Shown: positions 6,139-15,450 of the stretch, piece by piece
Layout: each line of letters starts with the position of its first letter
Position numbering within the stretch: position 1 is the stretch's first letter
Assembly: GCA_023412755.1 (NCBI GenBank)
Contig: JAEZCB010000153.1
Coordinates: 1-15,846 of the forward strand
DNA: 15,846 nt
Direction: 5' to 3'
From: Bacteroidota bacterium
GTDB taxonomy: Bacteria > Bacteroidota > Bacteroidia > Flavobacteriales_F > PHOS-HE28
The notes under the pieces: generated by a model
Databases searched by the model: none
Told to the model about the DNA's origin: nothing
The model's input: the letters and a program-made list of their open reading frames with translations, nothing else
Program-made: the position numbers and the translations under genes

Positions 6139-8325
6139 ATGTTCCAAGTCGCTTTAACACCCCGGGAAGCTCTCGAGCAGTTCTTCGGGTTCAGCACCTT
6201 CAAGGGAGAGCAAGAGGCCATCATCCAGAGCGTGCTCGATGGCCACAACACCTTCGTGATCATGCCCACCGGTGGCGGCAAGAGCCTTTGCTACCAGCTG
6301 CCGGCGCTCATGAGCGAGGGCACGGCCATCGTGGTAAGCCCCCTCATAGCACTGATGAAGAACCAGGTGGACGCCATCCGGAGCTTCAGCCAGGAGGAGG
6401 GCGTGGCACACTTCCTTAACAGCTCCCTCACCCGCAATGAGGCCATCCGGGTGAAGAAGGATATCAAGGATGGCCGCACCAAGATCCTCTACGTTGCGCC
6501 CGAATCGCTCACGAAGAAGGAGAACGTGGAATTCCTCACGGACATCAAGATCAGCTTCTTCGCGATCGATGAAGCCCACTGCATCAGCGAGTGGGGGCAT
6601 GATTTCCGGCCGGAATACCGCCGCCTGCGCACGATCTTCGATGAGATCAAGCGCGTACCGGTGATCGCCCTTACGGCCACGGCCACCGAAAAGGTGCAGG
6701 AGGACATCCTCAAGAACCTGGACATACCGAACGCCCGGACCTTCAAGGCCAGCTTCAACCGGCCCAACCTATACTATGAGGTACGGCCCAAGCGCGATGT
6801 GAATCGGGAGATCACCCGTTTTGTGAAGCAGCATGCCGGCCGCAGCGGGATCATCTATTGCCTCAGCCGCAAAAAGGTGGAGGAAATGGCCCAGACTCTG
6901 GTGGTGAATGGGATAAAGGCATTGCCCTACCATGCGGGTATGGATGCCGGCCAACGCGCTGAGCATCAGGACCGTTTCCTTATGGAGGATGTGGATGTGA
7001 TCGTGGCCACCATTGCCTTCGGCATGGGCATAGACAAGCCCGATGTGCGCTTTGTGATCCACCATGACATACCCAAGAGCCTGGAGAGCTATTACCAGGA
7101 GACCGGCCGGGGCGGACGCGATGGTGGAGAAGGCAAGTGCGTGGCCTTCTACAGTTATAAGGACATCGAGAAGCTGGAGAAGTTCCTGCAGGGCAAGCCC
7201 GTGGCCGAACAGGAGATCGGCAAACAACTATTGCAGGATACGGTAGGTTATGCCGAAACCAGCATGTGCCGCCGCAAATTCCTGCTGCACTACTTCGGGG
7301 AGGAAATGGAAGGTGAGAACTGCGGAAGTTGCGACAACTGCACCCACCCGCAGGAGACATTCGAGGCGAAGGATGATCTGGCGCTGTTGCTGGACGCCGT
7401 GCTGGAAAGCAAAGAGCGCCACCGCGCCAAATTCATCTGCGATCTGATCACCGGTACGGAAAGCTCGGAGATCAAGACCTACAAAGGAGCTTCCCTGGAG
7501 ATCTACGGAAAGGGCAGCGACAAAGAGATCCGCCATTGGATGGCCCTGCTGCGCCAGGCCATTGTACAGGGTTTCCTGCATAAGGACATAGAGACCTACG
7601 GCAACCTGAGCCTTACCGAGCAAGGCAAGAAGTTCCGGAAAAAGCCCTGGTCCATCACCTTCGTGAAGGAGCGGGACTACAGCGATGATGAAGGCGGTGG
7701 TGATGATGAAGGCGGAACGGTACGTGGCGGTGCGGCCGATGAGCGCCTGATGAAGATGCTCCGCGACCTGCGCCAGCAGGTGGCCAAGAAGCACAACCTG
7801 CCACCGTATGTGATCTTCCAGGATCCTTCACTGGAAGAAATGACCGTGCGCTACCCGATAAGCATCGAGGAATTGGTGAACGTTTCAGGTGTAGGTCCCG
7901 GAAAGGCGCAGAAATTCGGAAAGCCGTTCATTGAAATGATCTCCGAGTATGTAGAGGAGAACGAGATAGAACGGGCCGAGGAAGTGATGGTGCGTTCGGT
8001 TGTGAACAAGAGTGGTAACAAGGTCCATATAATCCAGAACATCGATAAGCGCCTGCCCCTTGAGATGATCGCCAAGGCCAAGGGAATGACGCTGAACGAT
8101 CTGCTCACCGAATTGGAAAGCATCGTGCAAAGCGGGACCAAACTGGATATCAACTACCACCTGAATACCATCATCGAGGTGGACACCCAGGAGGAGATAA
8201 TGGATTACTTCCGCACCGCCGATTCTGACAGCATCGATGCCGCCTATGAGGAATTCGGCGGTGACTACAGCGAGGAGGAACTGCGCATGATGCGGCTGAA
8301 GTTCATGAGCGAGGTGGCGAATTGA
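6139..8325 (+). CDS. recQ: ATP-dependent DNA helicase RecQ (long Bacteroidota form)
   Basis: This 728-residue 3'-5' SF2 DNA helicase acts in recombination and replication-fork repair. Motifs in order: motif 0 FGFSTFKGEQEAII (16-29, Gln25), Walker A TGGGKS (44-49), DEAH box (144-147) followed by the RecQ aromatic-rich loop AHCISEWGHDFRP (146-158), motif III ALTATA (177-182), motif V region ATIAFGMGIDKPDVR, and motif VI QETGRGGRDG (320-329). The RecQ zinc site is Cys377, Cys395, Cys398 and Cys401 (CGSCDNC). A winged-helix RQC domain follows (about 405-510), then an acidic Asp/Glu/Gly linker (513-526) and an HRDC domain (about 532-612, with VSGVGPGKAQKFG). The last 115 residues (613-728) are an extra helical C-terminal extension beyond the roughly 610-residue E. 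coli layout; Bacteroidota RecQ proteins of 700-730 residues are usual. The start is ATG at 6139. It is transcribed divergently from tatC and ends at a hairpin terminator. Confidence 0.96.
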   Translation: MFQVALTPREALEQFFGFSTFKGEQEAIIQSVLDGHNTFVIMPTGGGKSLCYQLPALMSEGTAIVVSPLIALMKNQVDAIRSFSQEEGVAHFLNSSLTRNEAIRVKKDIKDGRTKILYVAPESLTKKENVEFLTDIKISFFAIDEAHCISEWGHDFRPEYRRLRTIFDEIKRVPVIALTATATEKVQEDILKNLDIPNARTFKASFNRPNLYYEVRPKRDVNREITRFVKQHAGRSGIIYCLSRKKVEEMAQTLVVNGIKALPYHAGMDAGQRAEHQDRFLMEDVDVIVATIAFGMGIDKPDVRFVIHHDIPKSLESYYQETGRGGRDGGEGKCVAFYSYKDIEKLEKFLQGKPVAEQEIGKQLLQDTVGYAETSMCRRKFLLHYFGEEMEGENCGSCDNCTHPQETFEAKDDLALLLDAVLESKERHRAKFICDLITGTESSEIKTYKGASLEIYGKGSDKEIRHWMALLRQAIVQGFLHKDIETYGNLSLTEQGKKFRKKPWSITFVKERDYSDDEGGGDDEGGTVRGGAADERLMKMLRDLRQQVAKKHNLPPYVIFQDPSLEEMTVRYPISIEELVNVSGVGPGKAQKFGKPFIEMISEYVEENEIERAEEVMVRSVVNKSGNKVHIIQNIDKRLPLEMIAKAKGMTLNDLLTELESIVQSGTKLDINYHLNTIIEVDTQEEIMDYFRTADSDSIDAAYEEFGGDYSEEELRMMRLKFMSEVAN

Positions 8326-8355
8326 TGTTGTCTGTTGTCAGATGACTGTTGTCAG
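8326..8355. repeat. Short direct repeats TGTTGTC / CTGTTGTCAG just after recQ
   Basis: TGTTGTC (8326-8332) is followed by two perfect copies of CTGTTGTCAG (8332-8341 and 8346-8355), the pair spaced 14 bases start to start. They lie between the recQ stop and its terminator. No function is visible; slipped-strand duplication is the simplest origin. Confidence 0.5.
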
Positions 8356-8368
8356 TTGCTGATCAAAG

Positions 8369-8391
8369 CCCCGGCTCGCGCCGGGGTTTTT
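8369..8391 (+). terminator. Bidirectional intrinsic terminator after recQ
   Basis: CCCCGGC (8369-8375), a TCGC loop, GCCGGGG (8380-8386) and then TTTTT form a strong GC-rich hairpin with a T-run, 43 bases after the recQ stop. An AAAG precedes the left arm, so the minus-strand version also ends in CTTT. It could serve the convergent gene ending at 8626 as well, although that gene ends 235 bases away. Confidence 0.85.
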
Positions 8392-8625
8392 GGGGGATCA
8401 AAGGACGCACATGGGTCCCGATGAACTTGGCCGGCTCGCGCGCCATATAGCAAACCTGCTTGGTGATGCGGTTTTTCTGATGAATTGGAACAGGTAACAA
8501 GCGGACAATGACTCACCGGCTCTGAGATCGGGGAAGCCATTGATGATGTCGGTGCCGCCCTGTCATGCCCCCCGGAAAAGGTTTGGCGCGAACTTGATGT
8601 GATCGCGATACGTAACTGGACAAGA
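8392..8625. other. Non-coding convergent gap between recQ and the 506-residue secreted protein gene
   Basis: About 234 bases hold no gene that I can support. CCGGCTCGCG, part of the terminator stem-loop (8371-8380), recurs exactly 60 bases later (8431-8440) without a T-run. On the minus strand a short stretch at about 8395-8470 reads like protein ('MAREPAKFIGTHVRPLI'), but neighbouring frames are broken and no start or family is evident. It may be the decayed end of a gene or chance. Confidence 0.4.
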
Positions 8626-10146
8626 TCACTCCACCACCAGCTTCGCCCCACTGATCCAGCGGCTGGCATCGCAGAGGTGAAGGTGGTAGAGGCCGGTACT
8701 CAAGTGAGAAGGTGAAAGAGTGAAAGAGTGGGGGCCGCCACTAGATTCCGATACCCGTTCCTCATACACCAGTCTTCCATCGCTGCTGGTGATCGTGATG
8801 CGCAGCCCGCCCTGTGGCTTGAAATGCTCGGGCAGTTCCCAGGCCACGTTCACGGGCCCTCCTGCCGAGGGGTTGGGCCACACCTTGAGCACCTCGCGCA
8901 TGTTGGTGATCTGCGCCTCCATGCCGGTGATGATGTGGCAGCCGGGTTCGATGCAACCGTGTTCATCGACTTTTACGACCCAGACATCCTGGCTGTAGAT
9001 GCCGGGAACTGAAAATGCGCTACCCACGGCGATGAAGCCGCCATCCGGTGTTGGCTCCACATCCCGGAGCACGCCGCGGCCGCTGGTTACCAGATCATCG
9101 AAATACACGTAATCACGCATCCAAAGGCTGTCGCCTTCGCTAGTGGTGCGCATAAGTACACCGCGTGGATCATTTGCGACCACATGATAACCCACGGTGA
9201 TCAGATCGCCGCCGGGGACCACTTCCTTCAGGGGATAGAAGGAGCCTTCGTTGATGGGACCATACTGATGCTCCCAAATGATCTCACCATCCGCCTGATG
9301 CAGCTTGGCGATGTACTTGCGCCATTGGTTGGTCCCCACCCCACGGGCTGAACCCACTAGCACATGGCCATCCGCTGCGGTGGCAACATGGGCGAGGTTC
9401 TCGTAGAACGGGCCCCCCCACACCTTGCTCCAAATGGTGCCGCCGGTATCGTTCAAGGCCATTACCCAATGCTCAGGGTTCGATGGCGAAAGGCGCCATT
9501 GGCCCCCAATGTGATAACCTCCACCAATCCGCGTATCAACAGATGAAGTATAGTCATGATGCGGCCCACCATAATGCTCTTCCCATTCCACACTGCCATC
9601 AAAGTTCAATTGCATCACAAAAATTTCCAGATCGCCGGAAACGACAATAGTCCCACACAAGATGAAACCATCCGGAACACTTTTGATCGAACGTGCGATC
9701 TGGTCCTGATCCGGCCGGAGGATCTCAATGACATCCAATAGCCCGCCCGAGGGATCGGTGATGTAAATGGCCGCATCGGAAAAGGCACCCATTGCGACTG
9801 TGCTACCACCGGCCACAATGGAACCATCCGGCCTCTTATCGGATGCATTGCACCATCCTGTGTATGTCGCTTTTTGTGGCACATCGTATCTATTGGTGTC
9901 CAGCGGAACCCCATTGGGATCAAGTAGCAAACTCCCTGTTCGCGAACTCCAGTATATACTATCCTGCCAATCAATGTAACCGGCATTGAAGAAAACCACG
10001 TAGTTGCCTTCAGCGGTCACTTCGACTGACCAAGCGGCACCACCTAGGAATTGGTCGTAAACATCATAACGATTGTTAAACATTAAGTCTTGAGCCTGAG
10101 CCCATAGCACCGTGGATGCTAGCAATGGAGTGAAACAGCGCCACAT
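8626..10146 (-). CDS. Secreted T9SS type A cargo protein with repeat-propeller-like body
   Basis: The product has 506 residues from ATG 10146. Residues 1-19 are a signal peptide (MWRCFTPLLASTVLWAQAQ). Residues 30-395 hold degenerate repeats of the form 'PDGGFIAVGS...VWVVKVDEHG', 'ADGHVLVGSARG...YIAKLHQADGEIIWEHQYG', and 'PDGFILCGT...IFVMQLNFDGSVEWEEHYGG'. This is the pattern of Bacteroidota 'T9SS type A sorting domain' proteins with PQQ- or delta-60-like beta-propeller blades. The C-terminal about 85 residues are a T9SS type A sorting domain: KVWPNPSAGGPVNVAWELP (421-439), 'ITITSSDGRLVYE', 'LSTGLYHLHL' and final 'SGAKLVVE'. The domain guides export across the outer membrane and surface anchoring. 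The gene starts nine bases after the stop of the 1764-residue gene, so the pair is probably an operon. The binding partner or substrate is unknown; a scaffold or adhesive role is plausible. It lacks any enzyme motif I recognise. Confidence 0.85.
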   Translation of the reverse strand: MWRCFTPLLASTVLWAQAQDLMFNNRYDVYDQFLGGAAWSVEVTAEGNYVVFFNAGYIDWQDSIYWSSRTGSLLLDPNGVPLDTNRYDVPQKATYTGWCNASDKRPDGSIVAGGSTVAMGAFSDAAIYITDPSGGLLDVIEILRPDQDQIARSIKSVPDGFILCGTIVVSGDLEIFVMQLNFDGSVEWEEHYGGPHHDYTSSVDTRIGGGYHIGGQWRLSPSNPEHWVMALNDTGGTIWSKVWGGPFYENLAHVATAADGHVLVGSARGVGTNQWRKYIAKLHQADGEIIWEHQYGPINEGSFYPLKEVVPGGDLITVGYHVVANDPRGVLMRTTSEGDSLWMRDYVYFDDLVTSGRGVLRDVEPTPDGGFIAVGSAFSVPGIYSQDVWVVKVDEHGCIEPGCHIITGMEAQITNMREVLKVWPNPSAGGPVNVAWELPEHFKPQGGLRITITSSDGRLVYEERVSESSGGPHSFTLSPSHLSTGLYHLHLCDASRWISGAKLVVE

Positions 10147-10155
10147 GCCATGGAT

Positions 10156-13100
10156 TCAACGGGTGATGGTCACCTTTGCCTCTTCTACCGGTATTCCATC
10201 GAATGTGAGCTTGGCTACATACATACCTGGAATGGCCGGATAATTAAGAGTGACCAAGCCATCCGCTGCCTGAGGCGCTGAACGTTGGATCATGCGGCCA
10301 CTGAGATCGTAGACCGTGATCTCCACGTGGTCGACACCTTCGGGTGGCGTAAAGGCAAGTGTAACGGGCCCGTTCGATGGATTGGGGTATGCTTTCATAA
10401 AACGTGGTGCGGATCGTGCAGGCTCATCTGTCAGACTCTTTGTCCCGCCACGGATCTCGGGGAATATGATCGGGAACTCTTGAGGGTATCCCAGCAATTC
10501 AAGCCATGCCATCGCCTCACCTGAGCCAACTGTATCCGCTTCCGCATTGCGCACCAACATAGCCAGATCATTGGGGTCAATGTCCGTTATATCGGTCTGT
10601 GTCTCCATCTTACGAAGGTAAAGATCTTGGATCTCCCAATAGCCATCCGGCCTATTGCTCAACTGAAGATCGATCAAGGATCTTGAAGCGACCAGGTCAT
10701 TCCTTGTCAAATGCAAGGAGAGCTTGAGCCGATCTGAATGCTCTGCCCCTTTATAATGAAGCGCCCAAAGAAGAGTATCTATTTTATTGTACTCACCCTT
10801 GTGGATCACTCGCCTGGTCGCATCATGCAACGCTTTTGACTTCTTTGCATAGAAGTGCGCGATCTCGCTCTTGTAGATACGATGCATGCTTACACCATCC
10901 TGATGGTTCTCAACAAGTTCATAGTAATATGGTTCAAGCTCATATGCATACATCATCTCGATCACACTAGGTTCAAGAGGACTATTCGCGACCAATGCTT
11001 GCGCTATGTGCCAGGGATACATGGCCGGCTCTCTTAGGAACACCGCTTCCCATGCTTCTTCACTAACAGTTGGGGCGAGCTGCATCAACTGATTGCGTAC
11101 GCTATAGCTATCGTTCATTGGATCGTTGATGAAATCGATCAAACCTTCATGATCGCCACCATCACGCCAATCATAATAAAGATAGCGTAGGTAAACCATT
11201 TCATTGTCCGCCGCCACCGTTATGTCAACAAGATCCTCAACATCCAGATTCATGCCCACCCAGGATAGACAAGCAACCTCCTTCTGATAATCCAAAAAGG
11301 TATTCTCCAAGGAAGATCCAAATGGTAGCCCTACATGGCAATCCGGCACCAGTTCAACACCTGAAGCGGGTGCGTGATGGTAGTATGTAATAGGGTTTAG
11401 GTTATTTTCCACATATATATGTTGCCCAGCCCAGCCACAATTCTGGGCAAAAGTGTTTCCGGCAGGTGAAGTTTGATCGAAGCCTGGCATGCCCTGTGAT
11501 TGTTTCACCTTGACCATGCTACCTGTAAATGCAATGTCCACATCATTGTTCACGTCGTTGCTGAAATCGTTGCATTTGAACTCAATGCCGTTCTCGCCAT
11601 CAGCATTGCTGTTGGCACCAGAGATGATCAATCCGGCACTCAACAGGTTGCCTCCGCCTGATCCTGAGAAACCATCTGCTTTATTGTTGTAGATAAAGTT
11701 GGCCTCGGGACCGCAAGTTTGGAAGGCCATAGCAACAGAACGTGGTGATGTATCGTCTCCTTCGCCTATGAAGATATTCTCCTCGAACTCAAATCCGCTG
11801 GTCATCAAAATGTGAACACCATATGTGGATTGGCCATCCATATCAGGTACGGCGAAGTTGTTGTTGGTGATCTTAGGAACCTGTGCGGATAGGGTCCACA
11901 GTCCCCCTTTACAACCCTCGAAAACGGCTCCATCAACCTGAAGCACACCCTGTGGTGACACCCACATATTTCCCAACCCCAAAGATAGATTTGAAAACAC
12001 AGTAGGGAGCTCTGATTGTGCATCCCTATCCACTATGACGGAAGAGGACATGGTCATTACGCCCAAGCCCCTTTTGTACGGTTCACTTTGATATAAGCCA
12101 CTGCTACACTGAAATGTACATGAACTGATGGTAATCCGGGATGCAATTACTGCGACAATATGCCATCTTGGATAGTTTGCGTCATTCAGCTCAGAATCCG
12201 TAACAAAATGGCAATGCCTAAAATGATTCGGGCTGTCCGGAGTGTTGTCCAAAATTTGCTGGGAGCCAAAAAGAACATCGATCACATTATTTCGGAAGGT
12301 TGCACCTTCACCTTGCACTATGCCTCCGGTTTGACTGTGACCAGTATAGGGAGATGAAACTTCAATACCCTTGGCGCTGGTTTGAACACCAATAAGTGCA
12401 TTACTAATGGTCGCACCGTTAAGAAGTTTCACCGTACCTGCCCCAACATTATTGCCTTGCCCCAAAACCTTGATGCCATCCCACATAGCGGACGTACCAC
12501 AATCGGTGATGACACTGGTAAGATGGGCGTTATTCACAACCTCAAGTAAACCACCTGGCTCCACAACAATATTCGTCACGCTGTAAGGAGTACTTTCCGA
12601 GAACTCGATGGTGGTGTTATTTATGACCAGTGTGGCACCTGACTCTACTATGATACTCCCCTTCACCTTAAGGGGTTCATCCCAAACTTCGATATTGGGA
12701 GCTGTGATGGGGTACTCAGCTTGATCTATATCAAAGTCGGTTTCCCATTTGTAGAGGACTTTGCTTGCCCAAGCCGTTTGCAATGTGATCGAACCAGTAT
12801 GTAAATTTCCCTGCACATCCTTCCAGCAACCCTCCAATGCGTATGGCTGATCGCCTATGTTACTGCCACCGATAGGTGCGAGTGGATTGTTGTAAACCAG
12901 GATGTGGTTCTGCTTGATCACATCTGTGTAGTTCGGATCGACAATGCATCTGCGGACTTCGATCTGGTCCACATCAATTTCGGCAGTTGACAATGCCCCC
13001 AAACCGTATTGTACGTTCTGGAAAGCCGAGCCCAATGCAGATCCTATCGCGTCACTAAGATCAAAGATCATTTCATGGGTGGTCCATTCTGTAGTGAGCC

Positions 13101-15450
13101 CAACATATTTGCCATGAGTGAAGGTATACATATCCTTAAAAACCGGTCCCACCCGAAATGCGGAGGCATTCGAAAATCTGGTTCGAAAAGAAAACCTATA
13201 GGTCTCAGCAGGGATGTCATCTGGTCCAGCTCCGCCAATCACGGGATTACAAAGTCCAAATCCAAAGCAGTCCCAAGGGGCTATAAAACTGCAATCATTA
13301 ACCCTGAGGAAGTAATCTGGCGCGATATCAGTACCAACATATGTACAATTGTTTCCTTCAATTTGATTCCATCGCCACATTGTCGCAGGAGTAATATCAT
13401 CACTTGAAAAACCTACAATTTCATGCAACTCAGTAACATAATGATCCTTTTCGTTCAATGGACTGCTCGACGAGCCTAGGTCTAAGTCTGTACCTTGCTG
13501 TTGCCATGCCTCAAGTGTCCATGGAATGATCCGATCGCTCAACCGTCCGGTCACATTTGGTATGGTATAACGCACCGCTTGATGGATCACAATCTTATTG
13601 AAAGGATTGAAATAAAAATTGTTCGAGAAGTCTCCGTAGTCCACGAGACCATAGGTTGTGACATAGCCGTCGGACCATGTATGTTGCTGCTTCATGCACA
13701 CCTGATCAGAATTCAACGAATACATGATATTACCTTCATAGTTATCATCGAATGATGCTTTGTGAACAGGACCACCTTCTCCTTGTGGCGTATATTCATC
13801 ATAGTCAGGTATCTGTGTGAAATTCGAATAATCGGAAAGACTCAATTGCACGGTATTATTGAAAAGCGTGTTATTCTCGATGGTGCAACCACTGGTTGTT
13901 ACGGAGTGGTCAACGTGTATGCCCGCGCTGCACTCATATACCGTGTTGTAATGAACATCAACATTCTTGATGATCTTGTTGCCAAAATAAATTCCAAAAC
14001 TGATCAGCGTATTTTCAGGGAAGGGATCGTTCCCGTCATGAGTGGCAGTACTTTGTAGATTTTCTCCACTTTCACCCAGGCAGCAAACTATATTTTTGGC
14101 TACCAATAATCTGCTAGGCGAATTATTCACATGATCGAATGTAATTCCGGCCCCATCATTTAAAATAGCCAAGGCATTTCTGACATAATTCTGTTCAACC
14201 GTACCTGTCCCGGCCACAGCTATTCCAGTATAACCGATGTTCTCTAAAGAATTATCTTTCAATGTCAATCCGAACGTTCTTCCCGCTAGGATCCCCTGAT
14301 AACCACCAAACCCGGACATACCAAGTCCTGGATGAAGACCTACATTCAATACAGTATTTTGAGATATGATAACACCATCTCCATTCGACTTAATGGCACC
14401 ATCATAAAGATTCTCAAAACTGTTGTTCATATATATGTGTCCACTGTTCACTGCATCAGCAGATAAATCACCTATCCCTCCATAAGCATTTTGAAATGAA
14501 CAACCACAAACTGAATGATTGGTGCCAATAAATAGAGCTATAGCGTAGCTTGTTTGATGTTTGAAGCTAATGTCACGAATTCTGATCTGGTCATTAACCA
14601 GCGCCCCTGCTGTCCGTACCCCAGATTCTCTGTGCCCCAGGCGTACATTAGGCTGATTTTGTTCATCACCTGAATAGAATCTTATTAAAAATTGACCTCC
14701 ACCTAAATCGGTATATGACCATTCACCTATTTCATTCAGAAACTCATCTTTCCCTTGTAAGAAATAACCCCAGTTCCTTACACCCATGTTAACTGTTTCA
14801 ATATCCCCGTCAGTCAGATATAACTTGTCCGCACCCACTCCTGTAATGACGGCCTTGTCGTATTGCCAATTATGGCTTCGTACCACGGCGGTTGCTCCGA
14901 TCAGCTCGGTCAGCGGCCCTGGATAATTCGCCAATTCCGCATCTATGAGTTCATCATCAGCGTCAATGTTATATATGAATTGGTCGTTTTGTAACCATCC
15001 ATTATCAGCAGCTGTCAGATCTGGATATCGAGCCAAGGTTTGAATCTCATCATTAAAATATAGATGTCCGGGTTGATAGGAGGTAGTGATATGCCAGATA
15101 CCCCCACTTCCAATCTCAGGCGTCCAACCGGAATTTACTAGATCACTACCAATGATCACTGGTGCCGATCCCTGGCCGTACGCGACAATATTCACATTGT
15201 TTGAATTCTGATATATCTCCAATTCACCTGGATACATACCAAAAGGACTCTGCTCACCTCTTTTCAGGTGAATAGTGGTATTACTGGCTATACTGTAATT
15301 GATCTGGCTCATCAAGAAGCCGATCGTTCTCCAAGGTTGAGCTATACTTCCGTCGTGCACTTGGTTGTCATCTATCCCGTATTGATCATCAATATAATAG
15401 TTATTAGTAGTTGCCGATATTGGCGGACATTCCTGTCCATATGAGGACAC
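10156..15450 (-). CDS. Giant secreted right-handed beta-helix protein with T9SS type A sorting domain
   Basis: There are 1764 residues from GTG 15450; no ATG lies near the front. Visible layout: residues 16-140 have the opening of beta-helix carbohydrate-active proteins ('YYIDDQYG', 'AQPWRTIGFL', 'TTIHLKRGE', 'LYFNDEIQTLARYPDL'). Residues 285-620 are right-handed beta-helix coils (IRDISFKHQ, GCSFQNAYGG, MNNSFENLYDGAI, ISQNTVLNVG, LKDNSLENIGYTGI, IENNTLFNN). Residues 690-835 look like a beta-sandwich carbohydrate-binding module. Residues 925-1345 form a second beta-helix ('IIVESGATLVINN', 'MWDGIKVLGQGN'). Residues 1405-1660 are unusually alpha-helical. Residues 1681-1764 are a T9SS type A sorting domain (AYPNPSNGPVTLAF, 'VYDLSGRMIQ', 'PGMYVAKLTF'). 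Glycan lyase or glycosidase activity is plausible but no catalytic residue can be assigned. The GTG start has no signal peptide, whereas a signal-peptide-like sequence lies in the same frame just upstream, beyond one TAG codon. As read, the protein may not be exported. Confidence 0.8.
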   Translation of the reverse strand: MSSYGQECPPISATTNNYYIDDQYGIDDNQVHDGSIAQPWRTIGFLMSQINYSIASNTTIHLKRGEQSPFGMYPGELEIYQNSNNVNIVAYGQGSAPVIIGSDLVNSGWTPEIGSGGIWHITTSYQPGHLYFNDEIQTLARYPDLTAADNGWLQNDQFIYNIDADDELIDAELANYPGPLTELIGATAVVRSHNWQYDKAVITGVGADKLYLTDGDIETVNMGVRNWGYFLQGKDEFLNEIGEWSYTDLGGGQFLIRFYSGDEQNQPNVRLGHRESGVRTAGALVNDQIRIRDISFKHQTSYAIALFIGTNHSVCGCSFQNAYGGIGDLSADAVNSGHIYMNNSFENLYDGAIKSNGDGVIISQNTVLNVGLHPGLGMSGFGGYQGILAGRTFGLTLKDNSLENIGYTGIAVAGTGTVEQNYVRNALAILNDGAGITFDHVNNSPSRLLVAKNIVCCLGESGENLQSTATHDGNDPFPENTLISFGIYFGNKIIKNVDVHYNTVYECSAGIHVDHSVTTSGCTIENNTLFNNTVQLSLSDYSNFTQIPDYDEYTPQGEGGPVHKASFDDNYEGNIMYSLNSDQVCMKQQHTWSDGYVTTYGLVDYGDFSNNFYFNPFNKIVIHQAVRYTIPNVTGRLSDRIIPWTLEAWQQQGTDLDLGSSSSPLNEKDHYVTELHEIVGFSSDDITPATMWRWNQIEGNNCTYVGTDIAPDYFLRVNDCSFIAPWDCFGFGLCNPVIGGAGPDDIPAETYRFSFRTRFSNASAFRVGPVFKDMYTFTHGKYVGLTTEWTTHEMIFDLSDAIGSALGSAFQNVQYGLGALSTAEIDVDQIEVRRCIVDPNYTDVIKQNHILVYNNPLAPIGGSNIGDQPYALEGCWKDVQGNLHTGSITLQTAWASKVLYKWETDFDIDQAEYPITAPNIEVWDEPLKVKGSIIVESGATLVINNTTIEFSESTPYSVTNIVVEPGGLLEVVNNAHLTSVITDCGTSAMWDGIKVLGQGNNVGAGTVKLLNGATISNALIGVQTSAKGIEVSSPYTGHSQTGGIVQGEGATFRNNVIDVLFGSQQILDNTPDSPNHFRHCHFVTDSELNDANYPRWHIVAVIASRITISSCTFQCSSGLYQSEPYKRGLGVMTMSSSVIVDRDAQSELPTVFSNLSLGLGNMWVSPQGVLQVDGAVFEGCKGGLWTLSAQVPKITNNNFAVPDMDGQSTYGVHILMTSGFEFEENIFIGEGDDTSPRSVAMAFQTCGPEANFIYNNKADGFSGSGGGNLLSAGLIISGANSNADGENGIEFKCNDFSNDVNNDVDIAFTGSMVKVKQSQGMPGFDQTSPAGNTFAQNCGWAGQHIYVENNLNPITYYHHAPASGVELVPDCHVGLPFGSSLENTFLDYQKEVACLSWVGMNLDVEDLVDITVAADNEMVYLRYLYYDWRDGGDHEGLIDFINDPMNDSYSVRNQLMQLAPTVSEEAWEAVFLREPAMYPWHIAQALVANSPLEPSVIEMMYAYELEPYYYELVENHQDGVSMHRIYKSEIAHFYAKKSKALHDATRRVIHKGEYNKIDTLLWALHYKGAEHSDRLKLSLHLTRNDLVASRSLIDLQLSNRPDGYWEIQDLYLRKMETQTDITDIDPNDLAMLVRNAEADTVGSGEAMAWLELLGYPQEFPIIFPEIRGGTKSLTDEPARSAPRFMKAYPNPSNGPVTLAFTPPEGVDHVEITVYDLSGRMIQRSAPQAADGLVTLNYPAIPGMYVAKLTFDGIPVEEAKVTITR

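Noticed and set aside
8352..8669. 105-codon minus-strand frame over the recQ terminator and the end of the secreted gene
   Set aside because: It overlaps a real gene end and a strong hairpin terminator; its composition is Ser/Pro/His-rich and family-free.
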